From NCBI GenBank assembly GCA_020438665.1, contig JAGQUE010000659.1, positions 1-9,521 on the forward strand: a stretch of DNA of 9,521 nt. Reading direction: 5' to 3'. Below are positions 1-7,489 of the stretch, piece after piece. Below the pieces are notes generated by a model that had not been told where the DNA came from, did no database searches, and was given only the letters and a program-made list of their open reading frames with translations. The position numbers were made by a program, and so were the translations under genes. The number at the start of each line of letters is the position of its first letter. Positions within the stretch are counted from its first letter, which is position 1. The DNA is from Nocardioidaceae bacterium. GTDB taxonomy: Bacteria > Actinomycetota > Actinomycetes > Propionibacteriales > Nocardioidaceae.

Positions 1-25
1 GCCGACTCACCCTGCCGACTCACCC
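1..25. repeat. 13-nt tandem repeat over the MFS gene stop
   Basis: The 12-mer GCCGACTCACCC occurs at 1-12 and again at 14-25, separated by a single T, giving a period of 13. The second copy contains the stop codon of the MFS transporter (TCA at 20-22, TGA on the minus strand). The first copy carries a second TGA that is out of frame with it. The repeat may continue beyond the window edge. It looks like local slippage; no function is evident. Confidence 0.7.
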
Positions 26-1711
26 GGCGGACTCGGCCGCCGCCGCGGCCCGGGCCGCGCTGGCCGACTGCCCGCGCAGCTCGATCTTGGGCATGAGCAG
101 CACGATCAGGAACGCGAACACCGCCACGCCGCCGGCCATGAGGAAGACCTGGTCCATGGACTCGGCGAACCCGACCTTGAACGGGTGGGAGAAGACGTCG
201 CCGAGTCGGTTGATCACCGACGAGTCGTTCTGCACCGAGTCGATGAAGCCGCCACCCGCGGTGGGGTTCTGCAGCGACTCGATGAGGCTCTTGTTGGCCG
301 GGTTGGCCATCACGGTCGGGTCCTGGACGGCCTGCTGCCAGGCGGGCGTGGCCACCGCCTTGGCGACCGCGTCCTTGATGTTGGCGCCGAGGCCGTTGAA
401 CAGCACCGACAAGAAGACCGCCACGCCCAGGGTGCCGCCGATCTGGCGGAAGAACGTCGCCGCGCTGGTGGCGACGCCGATCTCCTGGGGCGGTACGGCG
501 TTCTGCACGATGACGGTGAGCGGCTGCATCGTGTTGCCCAGCCCGAAGCCGAGGATGAACATGAACAGCATCACGATCACGGTGGAGGTGTCGGCACCGA
601 CCCGCGAGAGGAGCAGGAGGCCGACGGTCGCCAGCCCGGTGCCGATGATGGGGAACTGGCGGATCTTGCCGGTCTTGGACGTGATGATGCCGGAGCTGGC
701 GGCGGCCGACATGATGCCGGCGACCATGGGCAGCATCATGAAGCCCGAGGTCATCGGCGAGGCGCCGTGGACGATCTGCATGTACTGGGGCAGCACCGTG
801 ATGGCGCCGAACATGGCGGCGCCGATGATGACGCTGGACGCGATCACCACGGCCGCCGTGCGGATGCGGAAGATGCGCAGCGGGATGAGCGCATCGTCGC
901 CCATCGCCTTCTCGACGAGGACGAAGCCGACCAGCCCCACGACGCCGATGGCATAGGCCGTGACCGACCGGCCGGAGGTCCACCCCCAGTCGCGCCCCTG
1001 CTCGGCGACGGTCAGCAGCGGGACCAGCCCGACGACCAGCATGCTCGCACCCCACCAGTCGATGCGGGACTCCCGCCGGTGGTGGTGCAGGTGGAGGGTG
1101 CGACTGACCACGGCGAGGGCGGCGACGCCGATCGGGACGTTGACGAGGAAGACCCAGCGCCACCCGGTGATGCCCAGGATCGAGGAGGCGTCCGCGAAGA
1201 GGCCGCCGATGACCGGGCCCAGCACGCTCGACGTGCCGAAGACGGCCATGAAGTAGCCGGTGTACTTGGCGCGCTCCCGCGGCGAGACGATGTCGCCGAT
1301 GATGGCGAGCACCAGGGTGAACAGGCCCCCTGCGCCGAGTCCCTGGAACGCCCGGAACGCCGCCAACGAAGGCATCGACCAGGCGAACGAGCAGGCGAAC
1401 GACCCGACGATGAACACGACGATCGCGAAGATGAACAGCTTCTTGCGGCCGTAGATGTCGCCGAGCTTGCCATAGATGGGCGTGGTGATGGTCGAGGTGA
1501 TGAGGTAGGCGGTCGTCACCCACGCCTGCACGGACAGTCCGTTGAGGTCGTCGGCGATGGTGCGGATCGCCGTACCGACGATCGACTGGTCGAGCGCAGC
1601 CAGGAACATCCCGAGCATCAGCCCGGAGAGGATCGTCAGGATCTGGGCGTGGGTGTATTCGCCGGTCTCCGACGGGCTCAGCTCGGCGGCGGCATCATCA
1701 GCGGGGGTCAC
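20..1711 (-). CDS. DHA2-family (EmrB/QacA type, 14-TM) MFS drug exporter
   Basis: A 563-residue integral membrane protein, predicted to export drugs or other hydrophobic compounds by proton antiport. The start codon is GTG at 1711. After a hydrophilic N-terminus of about 22 residues, TM1 ends in LDQSIVGTAI (40-49), the DHA2 motif D form of LDxTIVNVAL. Motif A is GKLGDIYGRKK (81-91), between TM2 and TM3. Motif C, the antiporter signature, is GTSSVLGPVIGG (159-170) in TM5. A His/Arg-rich cytoplasmic loop (207-214) precedes TM7, and FFRQIGGTLGVAVF (420-433) is typical of DHA2 TM13. A long, probably extracellular loop (about 441-520) separates TM13 from TM14, as in many actinobacterial DHA2 exporters, and the protein ends in an Ala-rich cytoplasmic tail. 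Length and TM number fit the subfamily. Substrate cannot be read from sequence. It starts 37 nt after rodA and has no Shine-Dalgarno sequence, so it may have its own promoter. Confidence 0.93.
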   Translation of the reverse strand: MTPADDAAAELSPSETGEYTHAQILTILSGLMLGMFLAALDQSIVGTAIRTIADDLNGLSVQAWVTTAYLITSTITTPIYGKLGDIYGRKKLFIFAIVVFIVGSFACSFAWSMPSLAAFRAFQGLGAGGLFTLVLAIIGDIVSPRERAKYTGYFMAVFGTSSVLGPVIGGLFADASSILGITGWRWVFLVNVPIGVAALAVVSRTLHLHHHRRESRIDWWGASMLVVGLVPLLTVAEQGRDWGWTSGRSVTAYAIGVVGLVGFVLVEKAMGDDALIPLRIFRIRTAAVVIASSVIIGAAMFGAITVLPQYMQIVHGASPMTSGFMMLPMVAGIMSAAASSGIITSKTGKIRQFPIIGTGLATVGLLLLSRVGADTSTVIVMLFMFILGFGLGNTMQPLTVIVQNAVPPQEIGVATSAATFFRQIGGTLGVAVFLSVLFNGLGANIKDAVAKAVATPAWQQAVQDPTVMANPANKSLIESLQNPTAGGGFIDSVQNDSSVINRLGDVFSHPFKVGFAESMDQVFLMAGGVAVFAFLIVLLMPKIELRGQSASAARAAAAAESAG

Positions 1712-1719
1712 GAGAGCCC

Positions 1720-1725
1720 AGAATA
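1720..1725 (-). promoter_or_regulatory. Possible -10 box of the MFS gene, near-leaderless
   Basis: On the minus strand TATTCT fits the actinobacterial -10 pattern TAnnnT and lies 8 nt before the GTG start. A transcript begun about 7 nt after it would have essentially no 5' leader, in line with the absence of any AGGAGG-like sequence before this start. No -35 hexamer is recognisable at 16-19 nt upstream. The rodA-to-MFS gap is only 37 nt and has no strong terminator hairpin, so read-through from the mre operon is an equally good explanation. Confidence 0.4.
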
Positions 1726-1748
1726 GTTGACCCGGACAACCGGATCCC

Positions 1749-2918
1749 TCACCGTCCGACGAGCACGCGCGGATTGGCGAACACGCGGCCGTCGGCGGCG
1801 CCGGTGCGCAGGTGGATGTTCTGGAGCAGCCCCACCGCGAGCAGCGTCGCGAACATCGAGGAGCCGCCGTAGGACACGAACGGCAGGGGTACGCCGGTGA
1901 CCGGCATGATGCCCAGGCACATGCCGATGTTCTGGAACGCCTGGAAGCCGATCCAGCAGGCGATGCCGGCGGCCGCGACCCGGCCGAACGGGTCGCCGGA
2001 GGCCACCGCGATCCGTAGCGCGCGCCAGACGACCACGCCCATCAGAGCGATCAGGAGGGTGGCCCCCACGAGGCCGAGCTCCTCCCCCGCGACGGTGAAG
2101 ACGAAGTCGGTGTGCTGCTCCGGCACGAACCCGGCGCGGGTCTGGGAGCCGTGGAAGAGCCCTTGCCCGAGCAGTCCGCCGTTGCCGACGGCGATGCGGG
2201 CCTGCTCGGTGTTGTAGCCGGCCCCGCGCGGGTCCAGCCCGGGGTTGGTGAACGCCAGGAACCGGTCGACCTGATAGCTCTGCAGGACCCCGCCCGCCAC
2301 CGCGACGACGGCGGCCGTGGCACCGCCCGCGAGCATGAGGGCCAGCCACCGGCGTGGCGCGCCGGCCGCGGCCAGCACCCCGAACACCGTGGCCGACAGC
2401 ACCAGCATCGTGCCCAGGTCGGGCTGGAGCAGGATCAGCACGGCAGGGACCCCGGCGATCACCAGCATGCCGACGACGTCGAGGCCCGCGACCCGGTGGT
2501 GCCACCGGCCCTGGGCCCGCTCGGCGACGAACAGCGCCATGCCGATGACCACCGCCAGCTTGGCGAGCTCCGACGGCTGGAGCGACAGGCCCGCGAAGGT
2601 CAGCCAGGACCGGGAGCCGTTGATGGTGCTGCCGGCCACCAGCACGAGGGCGAGCCCGACGACCGCGACCAGATAGGCGGCCGGGGCCAGGATCCGCACC
2701 CAGCGGTGGTCGGTGGTCATCACGATGGTCATCAGCACCAGCCCGATGACGGCGTTGGCCAGCTGCTTGCCGAGGTAGGCCCGCGGGTCACCGCCGGTCA
2801 GCGCGGGGTCGTGGGAGGTCGCGGACCAGACGAGCAGCACCCCGAGCGCCAGCAGCCCGAGGACGGCGCCGACGAGGACCCAGTCGAGTCCGGGGAGGCG
2901 CTGGCGGGAGACGGTCAC
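1749..2918 (-). CDS. rodA: Peptidoglycan glycosyltransferase RodA (SEDS family)
   Basis: A 389-residue polytopic membrane protein of the RodA/FtsW/SpoVE (SEDS) family, about 10 TM segments, which polymerises lipid II into glycan strands during lateral wall growth. Family signatures in order: NGSRSWL (100-106), LQPSELAKLA (113-122), LLQPDLGT (163-170), the large extracytoplasmic loop with PEQHTDFVF (266-274), whose Asp271 corresponds to the essential Asp of RodA polymerases, AGEELGLVG (277-285), and PVTGVPLPFVSYGGSS (339-354). RodA rather than FtsW is assigned because it directly follows its cognate class B PBP2 at the end of an mreBCD cluster. The GTG start overlaps the PBP2 stop (GTGA, 2915-2918). 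The motif AGGAG (plus-strand CTCCT, 2925-2929) lies 6 nt before it. Length is normal and no key residue is missing. Confidence 0.96.
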   Translation of the reverse strand: MTVSRQRLPGLDWVLVGAVLGLLALGVLLVWSATSHDPALTGGDPRAYLGKQLANAVIGLVLMTIVMTTDHRWVRILAPAAYLVAVVGLALVLVAGSTINGSRSWLTFAGLSLQPSELAKLAVVIGMALFVAERAQGRWHHRVAGLDVVGMLVIAGVPAVLILLQPDLGTMLVLSATVFGVLAAAGAPRRWLALMLAGGATAAVVAVAGGVLQSYQVDRFLAFTNPGLDPRGAGYNTEQARIAVGNGGLLGQGLFHGSQTRAGFVPEQHTDFVFTVAGEELGLVGATLLIALMGVVVWRALRIAVASGDPFGRVAAAGIACWIGFQAFQNIGMCLGIMPVTGVPLPFVSYGGSSMFATLLAVGLLQNIHLRTGAADGRVFANPRVLVGR

Positions 2919-5029
2919 GAGCCACTCCTGGGGGCGGGCGGCAGGATCGAGCCGTCACGGGTGAAGGTCGGCAGTCGCGTCGGCGGGGTCACGCCGGGGA
3001 TGGCCGCGCGCCGCGGGTCGACCCGGTCGCCGCGCACGCCATAGAGCGCCTCCCAGATCCTGCGGACGGCGGGCCCGGAGGTCCCCGACCCGGTGCCGGC
3101 CTGGCTGACCATCATCACGACCACGTAGTTCTCGTCATAGGAGGCCACCCACGACGTCGACTGCTTGCCGTGGACCTCGGCCGAGCCGGTCTTGGACCGG
3201 ATGTGGACCCGGTCGAGGGGGAACCCCGTCATCTTCCAGGCCATCGTCCCGACCTTGGCGGTCCCGAGCAGCGCCTGGTCGACATAGCGCAGCGACGCCG
3301 GCGAGGCCGGGACGTGCCCGACCACCTTGGGCGCGACCCGGCGTACGACGCTACCGTCCGGCGCGACTACGGCCTTGCCGATGCGGGGCGCATAGAGGGT
3401 GCCGCCGTTGCTGAGCGCGGCATAGGCGCGGGCGAGCTGGAGCGGGGTCACCACGGTGTCGCCCTGCCCGATCGAGAAGTTGACCGCGTCGCCGGCACGG
3501 TAATAGCTGCCCTCGAGGCAGAACTCGTGGGCGAACAGGTGCAGGTAGTCGCTGCCGGGCTCGCGGTCGAGCTTGCAGTAGTAGTCCTTCATGGCGCGCC
3601 AGTAGGCGAGCTTCCAGCGTCGGTCCGCGATCCGGCCGGCGGCCTCGCCGGGCAGGTCGATCCCCGTGGGGCGGCCGAAGCCGAAGCCCTTGGCCTCCTC
3701 CACCAGCGGGTCCTTGGCGTGCACGTCGGTCGGGTCCGAGCCATAGCGCTGCCACAGCGACAGCCCGACGCGATAGAAGAACGTGTCGCAGGAGATCTGG
3801 AGCGCGCGGTCGAACCCGATCAGCCCATAGGAGGCCGACTCATAGTTCTTGAAGTAGCGGCTGCCGACCTGGAGCCCTGGGCTGCAGTCGAGCCTGGTCG
3901 ACGTGGAGAACCCGTGGTTGAGGGCGCCGACGCTCATGATCGGCTTCCAGGTCGAGCCGGGCGCGAACTGGCCCTGGGTGGCCCGGCTGAGCAGCGGTGT
4001 GCCGGCCCGGGCCGAATAGAGCCGGGCGAGCTCGGTCTTGGTGACCCCGCCGACCCAGGTCGCCGGGTCATAGGTGGGTTGGCTGGCCATCGCGACCACC
4101 CGGCCGGTGTCGGCCTCGAGGACGACGACGGCGCCGGAGTCGGCGACATAGTTCTTGTGGGTCACCGGGTCATAGGTTCGCCGGGCGGTGCGGATGGTGT
4201 CGGCGAGCTGGCGCTCCACGGTGGCCTGGACCCGGGCATCGATCGAGGTGACCAGCGTGTCGCCAGGGGTGGCGTCGACCATGGCGTCGTCGCCGAGCAC
4301 GCGGCCCACCGAGTCCACCGCGACGCTGCGATAGCCCGGCATGCCGCGCAGCCACCGGTCATAGGTCTTCTCGACGCCGGCCCGGCCGACCTCCGATGAG
4401 GCGTTGAGCGAGTCGTCGTGCCGCTCGGTCGCCGTGGCCAGCTCGTCCTCGGTGATCGGGCTCAGATAGCCGAGCACGTGAGCGAGGTTGATGCCATAGG
4501 GGCTGGGATAGGTGCGCACGGTCTGTTGGTCCGCCACCACGGCCGGGAAGTCCTCCGGCTGCTCGAGGACCCGCAGCGCCACGGCACGGCGTACGTCGAC
4601 CGCCACGGGGACGGGCTGATAGGGCGACCCGTTCCAGCAGCGGCCGTCCACCGCCCCGTCCGAGCCACACGGCAGTAGGGCCGTCTCGATGCGGCGACGT
4701 GGCACGTCGGTGACCCTGGCCACGCGCGCCAGCAGCCGGTGACGGTCGCGCTCGGCGAGCCTGGCCAGCAGGGAGGTGTCGATCGACAGCACCCAGGCGG
4801 TTCGGTTGGCCACCAGCGGCCGACCCTCGGCGTCGACGATCAGGCCACGGTCGGGCTGCTGGACGATCTCACGCACCGACTGGGAGGCGGCCTCCGCCTG
4901 GTAGTGGTCACCGCCGACCACCTGGAGGTAGTAGACCCGGGCGACCAGCGTCGCGAAGAGCGAGAAGACCAGCGCCTGGATGACGACCAATCGCAGGCGG
5001 CTGCGCCGAGCGTCGACGTCGGCGCTCAT
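2915..5029 (-). CDS. mrdA: Penicillin-binding protein 2 (class B transpeptidase, elongasome)
   Basis: A 704-residue bitopic membrane enzyme that cross-links peptidoglycan made by its partner RodA. TM anchor at about 13-30; PBP dimerisation/pedestal domain at about 55-250, with PDRGLIVDAEGRPLV (59-73) and VGRAGVEKTYDRWLRG (214-229); transpeptidase domain at about 295-665. Catalytic motifs: SxxK as Ser359-Thr-Trp-Lys362 (nucleophile Ser359), motif 2 as Ser413-Cys-Asp415, the SxD variant also found in E. coli PBP2, and Lys613-Thr-Gly615. GRPTGIDLPGEAAGRI (452-467) and NFSIGQGDTVVTPLQLA (517-533) are also typical. A proline-rich tail of about 30 residues ends the protein. Six cysteines (121, 131, 382, 414, 485, 504) all fall outside the membrane; 485 and 504 sit in an unusual segment between the last two motifs. 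The reading frame stays open 211 codons further upstream, but ATG at 5029 is chosen because it overlaps the mreD stop (ATGA) and has GGAGG before it. Confidence 0.96.
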   Translation of the reverse strand: MSADVDARRSRLRLVVIQALVFSLFATLVARVYYLQVVGGDHYQAEAASQSVREIVQQPDRGLIVDAEGRPLVANRTAWVLSIDTSLLARLAERDRHRLLARVARVTDVPRRRIETALLPCGSDGAVDGRCWNGSPYQPVPVAVDVRRAVALRVLEQPEDFPAVVADQQTVRTYPSPYGINLAHVLGYLSPITEDELATATERHDDSLNASSEVGRAGVEKTYDRWLRGMPGYRSVAVDSVGRVLGDDAMVDATPGDTLVTSIDARVQATVERQLADTIRTARRTYDPVTHKNYVADSGAVVVLEADTGRVVAMASQPTYDPATWVGGVTKTELARLYSARAGTPLLSRATQGQFAPGSTWKPIMSVGALNHGFSTSTRLDCSPGLQVGSRYFKNYESASYGLIGFDRALQISCDTFFYRVGLSLWQRYGSDPTDVHAKDPLVEEAKGFGFGRPTGIDLPGEAAGRIADRRWKLAYWRAMKDYYCKLDREPGSDYLHLFAHEFCLEGSYYRAGDAVNFSIGQGDTVVTPLQLARAYAALSNGGTLYAPRIGKAVVAPDGSVVRRVAPKVVGHVPASPASLRYVDQALLGTAKVGTMAWKMTGFPLDRVHIRSKTGSAEVHGKQSTSWVASYDENYVVVMMVSQAGTGSGTSGPAVRRIWEALYGVRGDRVDPRRAAIPGVTPPTRLPTFTRDGSILPPAPRSGS

Positions 5030-5568
5030 CCGGCCTCCACCGGGTCGCGGTGCGGCACCGGCAGGAGCCGTGCCACGGTGGGCGGGGACAGCAGTCGGAC
5101 CAGTGGCGGCACGACGAGCAGCCCGACCACCACGTCCATGAAGGCGGCGACGAGGACGACGACGAGGGCGTCGGCAGTCCCGGTGCCGAGGTCGCCCAGC
5201 ACCAGGCCGGTCAGGGCGAACACCGAGCTGCCCACCACGGAGGACACCGCGACCATGGCAGCGAGGGCCGGTCGCGTGGGCGGCGCCTCCTGGCGGGCCA
5301 GCCCGGCGACATAGCCGACGATCACGAGCGCGAGCGTCCAGCGCCCGGCCATGTGGTCGGCAGGGGGGGTGAGGTCGAGCAGCAGCCCGGTGCCGAACCC
5401 GACGACCATGGCGAATCGCTCGTCGCGGGCCAGGCCGGCGGCGACCACCACGAGGAGGCCGAGGTCGGGCACGATGCCTCGCCAGGCGAGGTGGGGCAGC
5501 ACACTCACCTGGACGACCAGAGCCATCGCCACACCGGCAGCGATCCCGAGGCCGCGCAGCATCCTCAT
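5026..5568 (-). CDS. mreD: Rod shape-determining protein MreD
   Basis: A 180-residue, very hydrophobic protein with about five predicted TM segments, in the usual MreD size range (about 160-190). MreD is the integral membrane member of the MreBCD complex and links MreC and the synthases to MreB filaments. The family core, normally the best-conserved part of this divergent protein, is visible as VPDLGLLVVVAAGLARDE (33-50) followed by VVGFGTGLLLDLTP (55-68), then GRWTLALVIVGYVAGLAR (75-92). A further helix pair (about 101-126 and 131-158) and a basic C-terminus end the protein. It is identified as much by position, between mreC and mrdA, as by sequence. ATG 5568 overlaps the mreC stop (ATGA). 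GGGAG (plus-strand CTCCC, 5575-5579) lies 6 nt before it, which favours this Met over Met3. Confidence 0.93.
   Translation of the reverse strand: MRMLRGLGIAAGVAMALVVQVSVLPHLAWRGIVPDLGLLVVVAAGLARDERFAMVVGFGTGLLLDLTPPADHMAGRWTLALVIVGYVAGLARQEAPPTRPALAAMVAVSSVVGSSVFALTGLVLGDLGTGTADALVVVLVAAFMDVVVGLLVVPPLVRLLSPPTVARLLPVPHRDPVEAG
5034..5038 (-). promoter_or_regulatory. Ribosome binding site that fixes the mrdA start
   Basis: GGAGG on the minus strand (plus-strand CCTCC) lies 4 nt before the ATG at 5029, inside the last codons of mreD. It decides this start against 211 further in-frame codons upstream, which give arginine- and proline-rich low-complexity sequence, run antisense-like over mreD in another frame, and carry no family similarity. 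Confidence 0.7.
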
Positions 5569-6461
5569 CGCAGGCTCCCGTCGGCCTCGATGACGGCACG
5601 GTCACTCGTCGTGCCGGAGGGGACGACGACCCCGACGACGTCGAGCGTCGTGAAGTCGACATAGGGCTCGATGACCGCGCGCCGCGAGCTGTCGCGCAGG
5701 CTCGCGAAGACCTGGGTCACTCGACCGATCGGCACCCCGGAGACATACGGTGCGCCGCCGTGGCTGCCCCAGGTCACCACGACGTCGCCGCTGGCCGGCG
5801 TGACCGAACCGTCGACCAGCTCGAGGTCGAGCCGGCCGTCCTCGCCGAGGACGCCACGCCCGCTCAGAAAGCCGACCTCCATGCTCGAGCCGATCCGGCC
5901 TCCGACGACGGACCGGCTGTCGAGGACGAGCAGCACGGTGGCGGTCGTCGGGCTGACCCGCAGCACGCGGCCGACGAGACCGTCGGCGTTGATCACGGTC
6001 TGGTCGGCGCGGATGCCAGCGTCGCTGCCGGCGTCGATGGTGACGGTGCGCGTGAACGACTGCGCCGGCCCGAGCGCGACCACGCGCGCAGGCACGATGG
6101 CCCGTCCCTGGGTGCGGGCGGCCGCCGTCAACCCGTCGAACTCCGCGAGTCGGTTGCGGTCGAGCCCGGCGGTCTCGACCTGGCGTCGCAGGTCGGCGTT
6201 CTCGGCCTGGAGCTGCGCCACGTCCTGGCGGAGGTCGCCGCGGGTGCGGAACCAGCCGGGCACGGCCTCGAACGGCCGCGCCGCCGCCGCGGCCGCCGCC
6301 TCGGCAGGGCCGAGGACCGTGCCGACCACTCCACGCAGCGGCTCGACCAGGGAGCCGTGGTGGCCCCGGTCGAGCGTCATCAGCGTCGCGCTCGTGAGCA
6401 CCAGCGCCACCAGCAGCGCGCGGCTGGGCCGACGCTCCCCCGTCGGTCGCCCTGGGCTCAT
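5565..6461 (-). CDS. mreC: Rod shape-determining protein MreC
   Basis: A 298-residue bitopic membrane protein that connects the cytoplasmic MreB scaffold to the periplasmic-side wall synthases; in other species MreC contacts and activates PBP2. Layout: basic cytoplasmic N-terminus (1-13), single TM helix (about 14-30), an Ala-rich stretch (54-62), a coiled coil (about 74-108, RGDLRQDVAQLQAENADLRRQV type heptads) used for dimerisation, then the double beta-barrel core (about 122-285). The core includes ARVVALGPAQSFTRTVTIDAG (125-145), the family motif GLVGRVLRVSPTTATVLLVLD (161-181), and SGVPIGRVTQV (241-251). The start at 6461 overlaps the mreB stop (ATGA). The frame is open for 126 more codons upstream, but these are Arg-rich shadow sequence inside mreB. 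Length is typical (about 270-320) and nothing appears to be missing. Confidence 0.95.
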   Translation of the reverse strand: MSPGRPTGERRPSRALLVALVLTSATLMTLDRGHHGSLVEPLRGVVGTVLGPAEAAAAAAARPFEAVPGWFRTRGDLRQDVAQLQAENADLRRQVETAGLDRNRLAEFDGLTAAARTQGRAIVPARVVALGPAQSFTRTVTIDAGSDAGIRADQTVINADGLVGRVLRVSPTTATVLLVLDSRSVVGGRIGSSMEVGFLSGRGVLGEDGRLDLELVDGSVTPASGDVVVTWGSHGGAPYVSGVPIGRVTQVFASLRDSSRRAVIEPYVDFTTLDVVGVVVPSGTTSDRAVIEADGSLR

Positions 6462-7489
6462 GCCGATCTCCGGCGATCGGTCACCAGCACCTGCTGGAGG
6501 GCGTCGTAGTGCTCGACGCAGCGGCCGGCGCCGAGGGCCACCGAGGTCAGCGGGTGGTCGGCGACATGGACGGGCATGCCGGTCTCGTCGCGCAGGCGCT
6601 CGTCGAGCCCGCGCAGCAGCGCACCGCCACCGGTGAGCACGATGCCGCGGTCCATGATGTCGCCGGCGAGCTCGGGCGGGGTCTGGTCGAGCGTGGTGCG
6701 GACGGCGTCGACGATGGCAGTGACCGGCTCCTCGAGCGCCTGGCGCACCTCGGCGGTGGTGAGCACGAGCGTGCGGGGCAGCCCCGACGCCAGGTCGCGA
6801 CCCCGCACCTCGACATCGGGTTCGTCGTCGAAGGGCCACGCGGACCCGGCAGCGAGCTTGAGGTCCTCGGCCGTGCGCTCACCGAGCATGAGCGCGTGCT
6901 CCTTCTTGAGCCAGCCGACCAGGGCGGCGTCGAGGTCGTTGCCGGCCGTGCGGATGGAGAGCGACGCCACCACCCCACCGAGCGAGATCACGGCCACCTC
7001 GGTGGTGCCACCGCCGATGTCGATGACCATGTTGCCGGTCGCCTCGTGCACGGGGAGCCCCGCGCCGATGGCGGCCGCCATCGGCTCCTCGATCATGGCG
7101 ACGTGGCGGGCCCCGGCGAGATAGGCCACCTCCTTGACCGCGCGCTGCTCGACCGCGGTGATGCCGCTGGGCACGCACACGACCATGCGTGGCCGGGCGA
7201 GGTAGCGGCGCCGGTGCACCTGCTGGATGAAGTGGCGCAGCATCTGCTCGGTGGCCTCGAAGTCGGCGATGACGCCGTCGCGCAGCGGGCGCACCACCGT
7301 GATGGGCAGCGGCGTGCGGCCGGCCATCTGCTTGGCCTCGTGGCCGACCGCGAGGACCTCGCCGGTGGTCTCGTTCAGGGCGACCACGGACGGCTCGTCG
7401 AGCACGACGCCTCGGCCGCGCACATAGACCAACGTGTTGGCCGTGCCCAGGTCGATGGCCATGTCGCGGCCGATGAGGGTGTTCGGCAT
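6458..7489 (-). CDS. mreB: Rod shape-determining actin homologue MreB
   Basis: A 343-residue cytoplasmic ATPase of the actin/Hsp70 fold that polymerises into membrane-bound filaments and positions lateral wall synthesis. Nucleotide-binding signatures: phosphate-1 AIDLGTANT (11-19), the connect-1 region RMVVCVPSGITAVEQRA (101-117), the catalytic Glu region IEEPMAAAIGAGLPV (133-147), phosphate-2 VIDIGGGTTEVAVISLGG (155-172), and the adenosine motif GIVLTGGGALLRGLD (282-296). EVRGRDLASGLPRT (227-240) is also characteristic. The length is normal for MreB. ATG 7489 gives the standard N-terminus, with the DLGTANT motif at residue 13. The frame extends 51 codons further upstream to 7642, but this sequence is unlike MreB and crosses the intergenic hairpin. 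It heads the mre-mrdA-rodA operon, and its C-terminal codons overlap mreC by 4 nt. Confidence 0.97.
   Translation of the reverse strand: MPNTLIGRDMAIDLGTANTLVYVRGRGVVLDEPSVVALNETTGEVLAVGHEAKQMAGRTPLPITVVRPLRDGVIADFEATEQMLRHFIQQVHRRRYLARPRMVVCVPSGITAVEQRAVKEVAYLAGARHVAMIEEPMAAAIGAGLPVHEATGNMVIDIGGGTTEVAVISLGGVVASLSIRTAGNDLDAALVGWLKKEHALMLGERTAEDLKLAAGSAWPFDDEPDVEVRGRDLASGLPRTLVLTTAEVRQALEEPVTAIVDAVRTTLDQTPPELAGDIMDRGIVLTGGGALLRGLDERLRDETGMPVHVADHPLTSVALGAGRCVEHYDALQQVLVTDRRRSA
6468..6471 (-). promoter_or_regulatory. Ribosome binding site that fixes the mreC start
   Basis: GGAG on the minus strand (plus-strand CTCC) lies 6 nt before ATG 6461, inside the final codons of mreB. Together with the 4-nt overlap it selects this start over the 126-codon upstream extension of the same frame. 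Confidence 0.6.

Noticed and set aside
185..1726. 513-codon plus-strand open frame rich in Arg, Asp, Gly and His
   Set aside because: It lies wholly antisense to the MFS gene. Its composition is that expected from the reverse complement of GC-rich membrane-protein codons; there is no family motif and no ribosome binding site.
1735..1746. CCGG-N4-CCGG symmetry in the rodA-MFS gap as a terminator
   Set aside because: The stem is only 4 bp and no T-run follows; too weak to call.
2112..4399. Long plus-strand frames opposite rodA and mrdA (310 and 409 codons)
   Set aside because: Low-complexity shadow translations of well-identified genes on the other strand.
5030..5662. 211-codon N-terminal extension of PBP2
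   Set aside because: Arg/Pro-rich sequence overlapping mreD in another frame. The ATG at 5029 has GGAGG and a 4-nt overlap and gives a normal PBP2 N-terminus with a TM anchor.
6462..6839. 126-codon N-terminal extension of MreC
   Set aside because: It overlaps the mreB coding sequence and lacks MreC character. The start at 6461 gives the standard short cytoplasmic tail followed by a TM helix.
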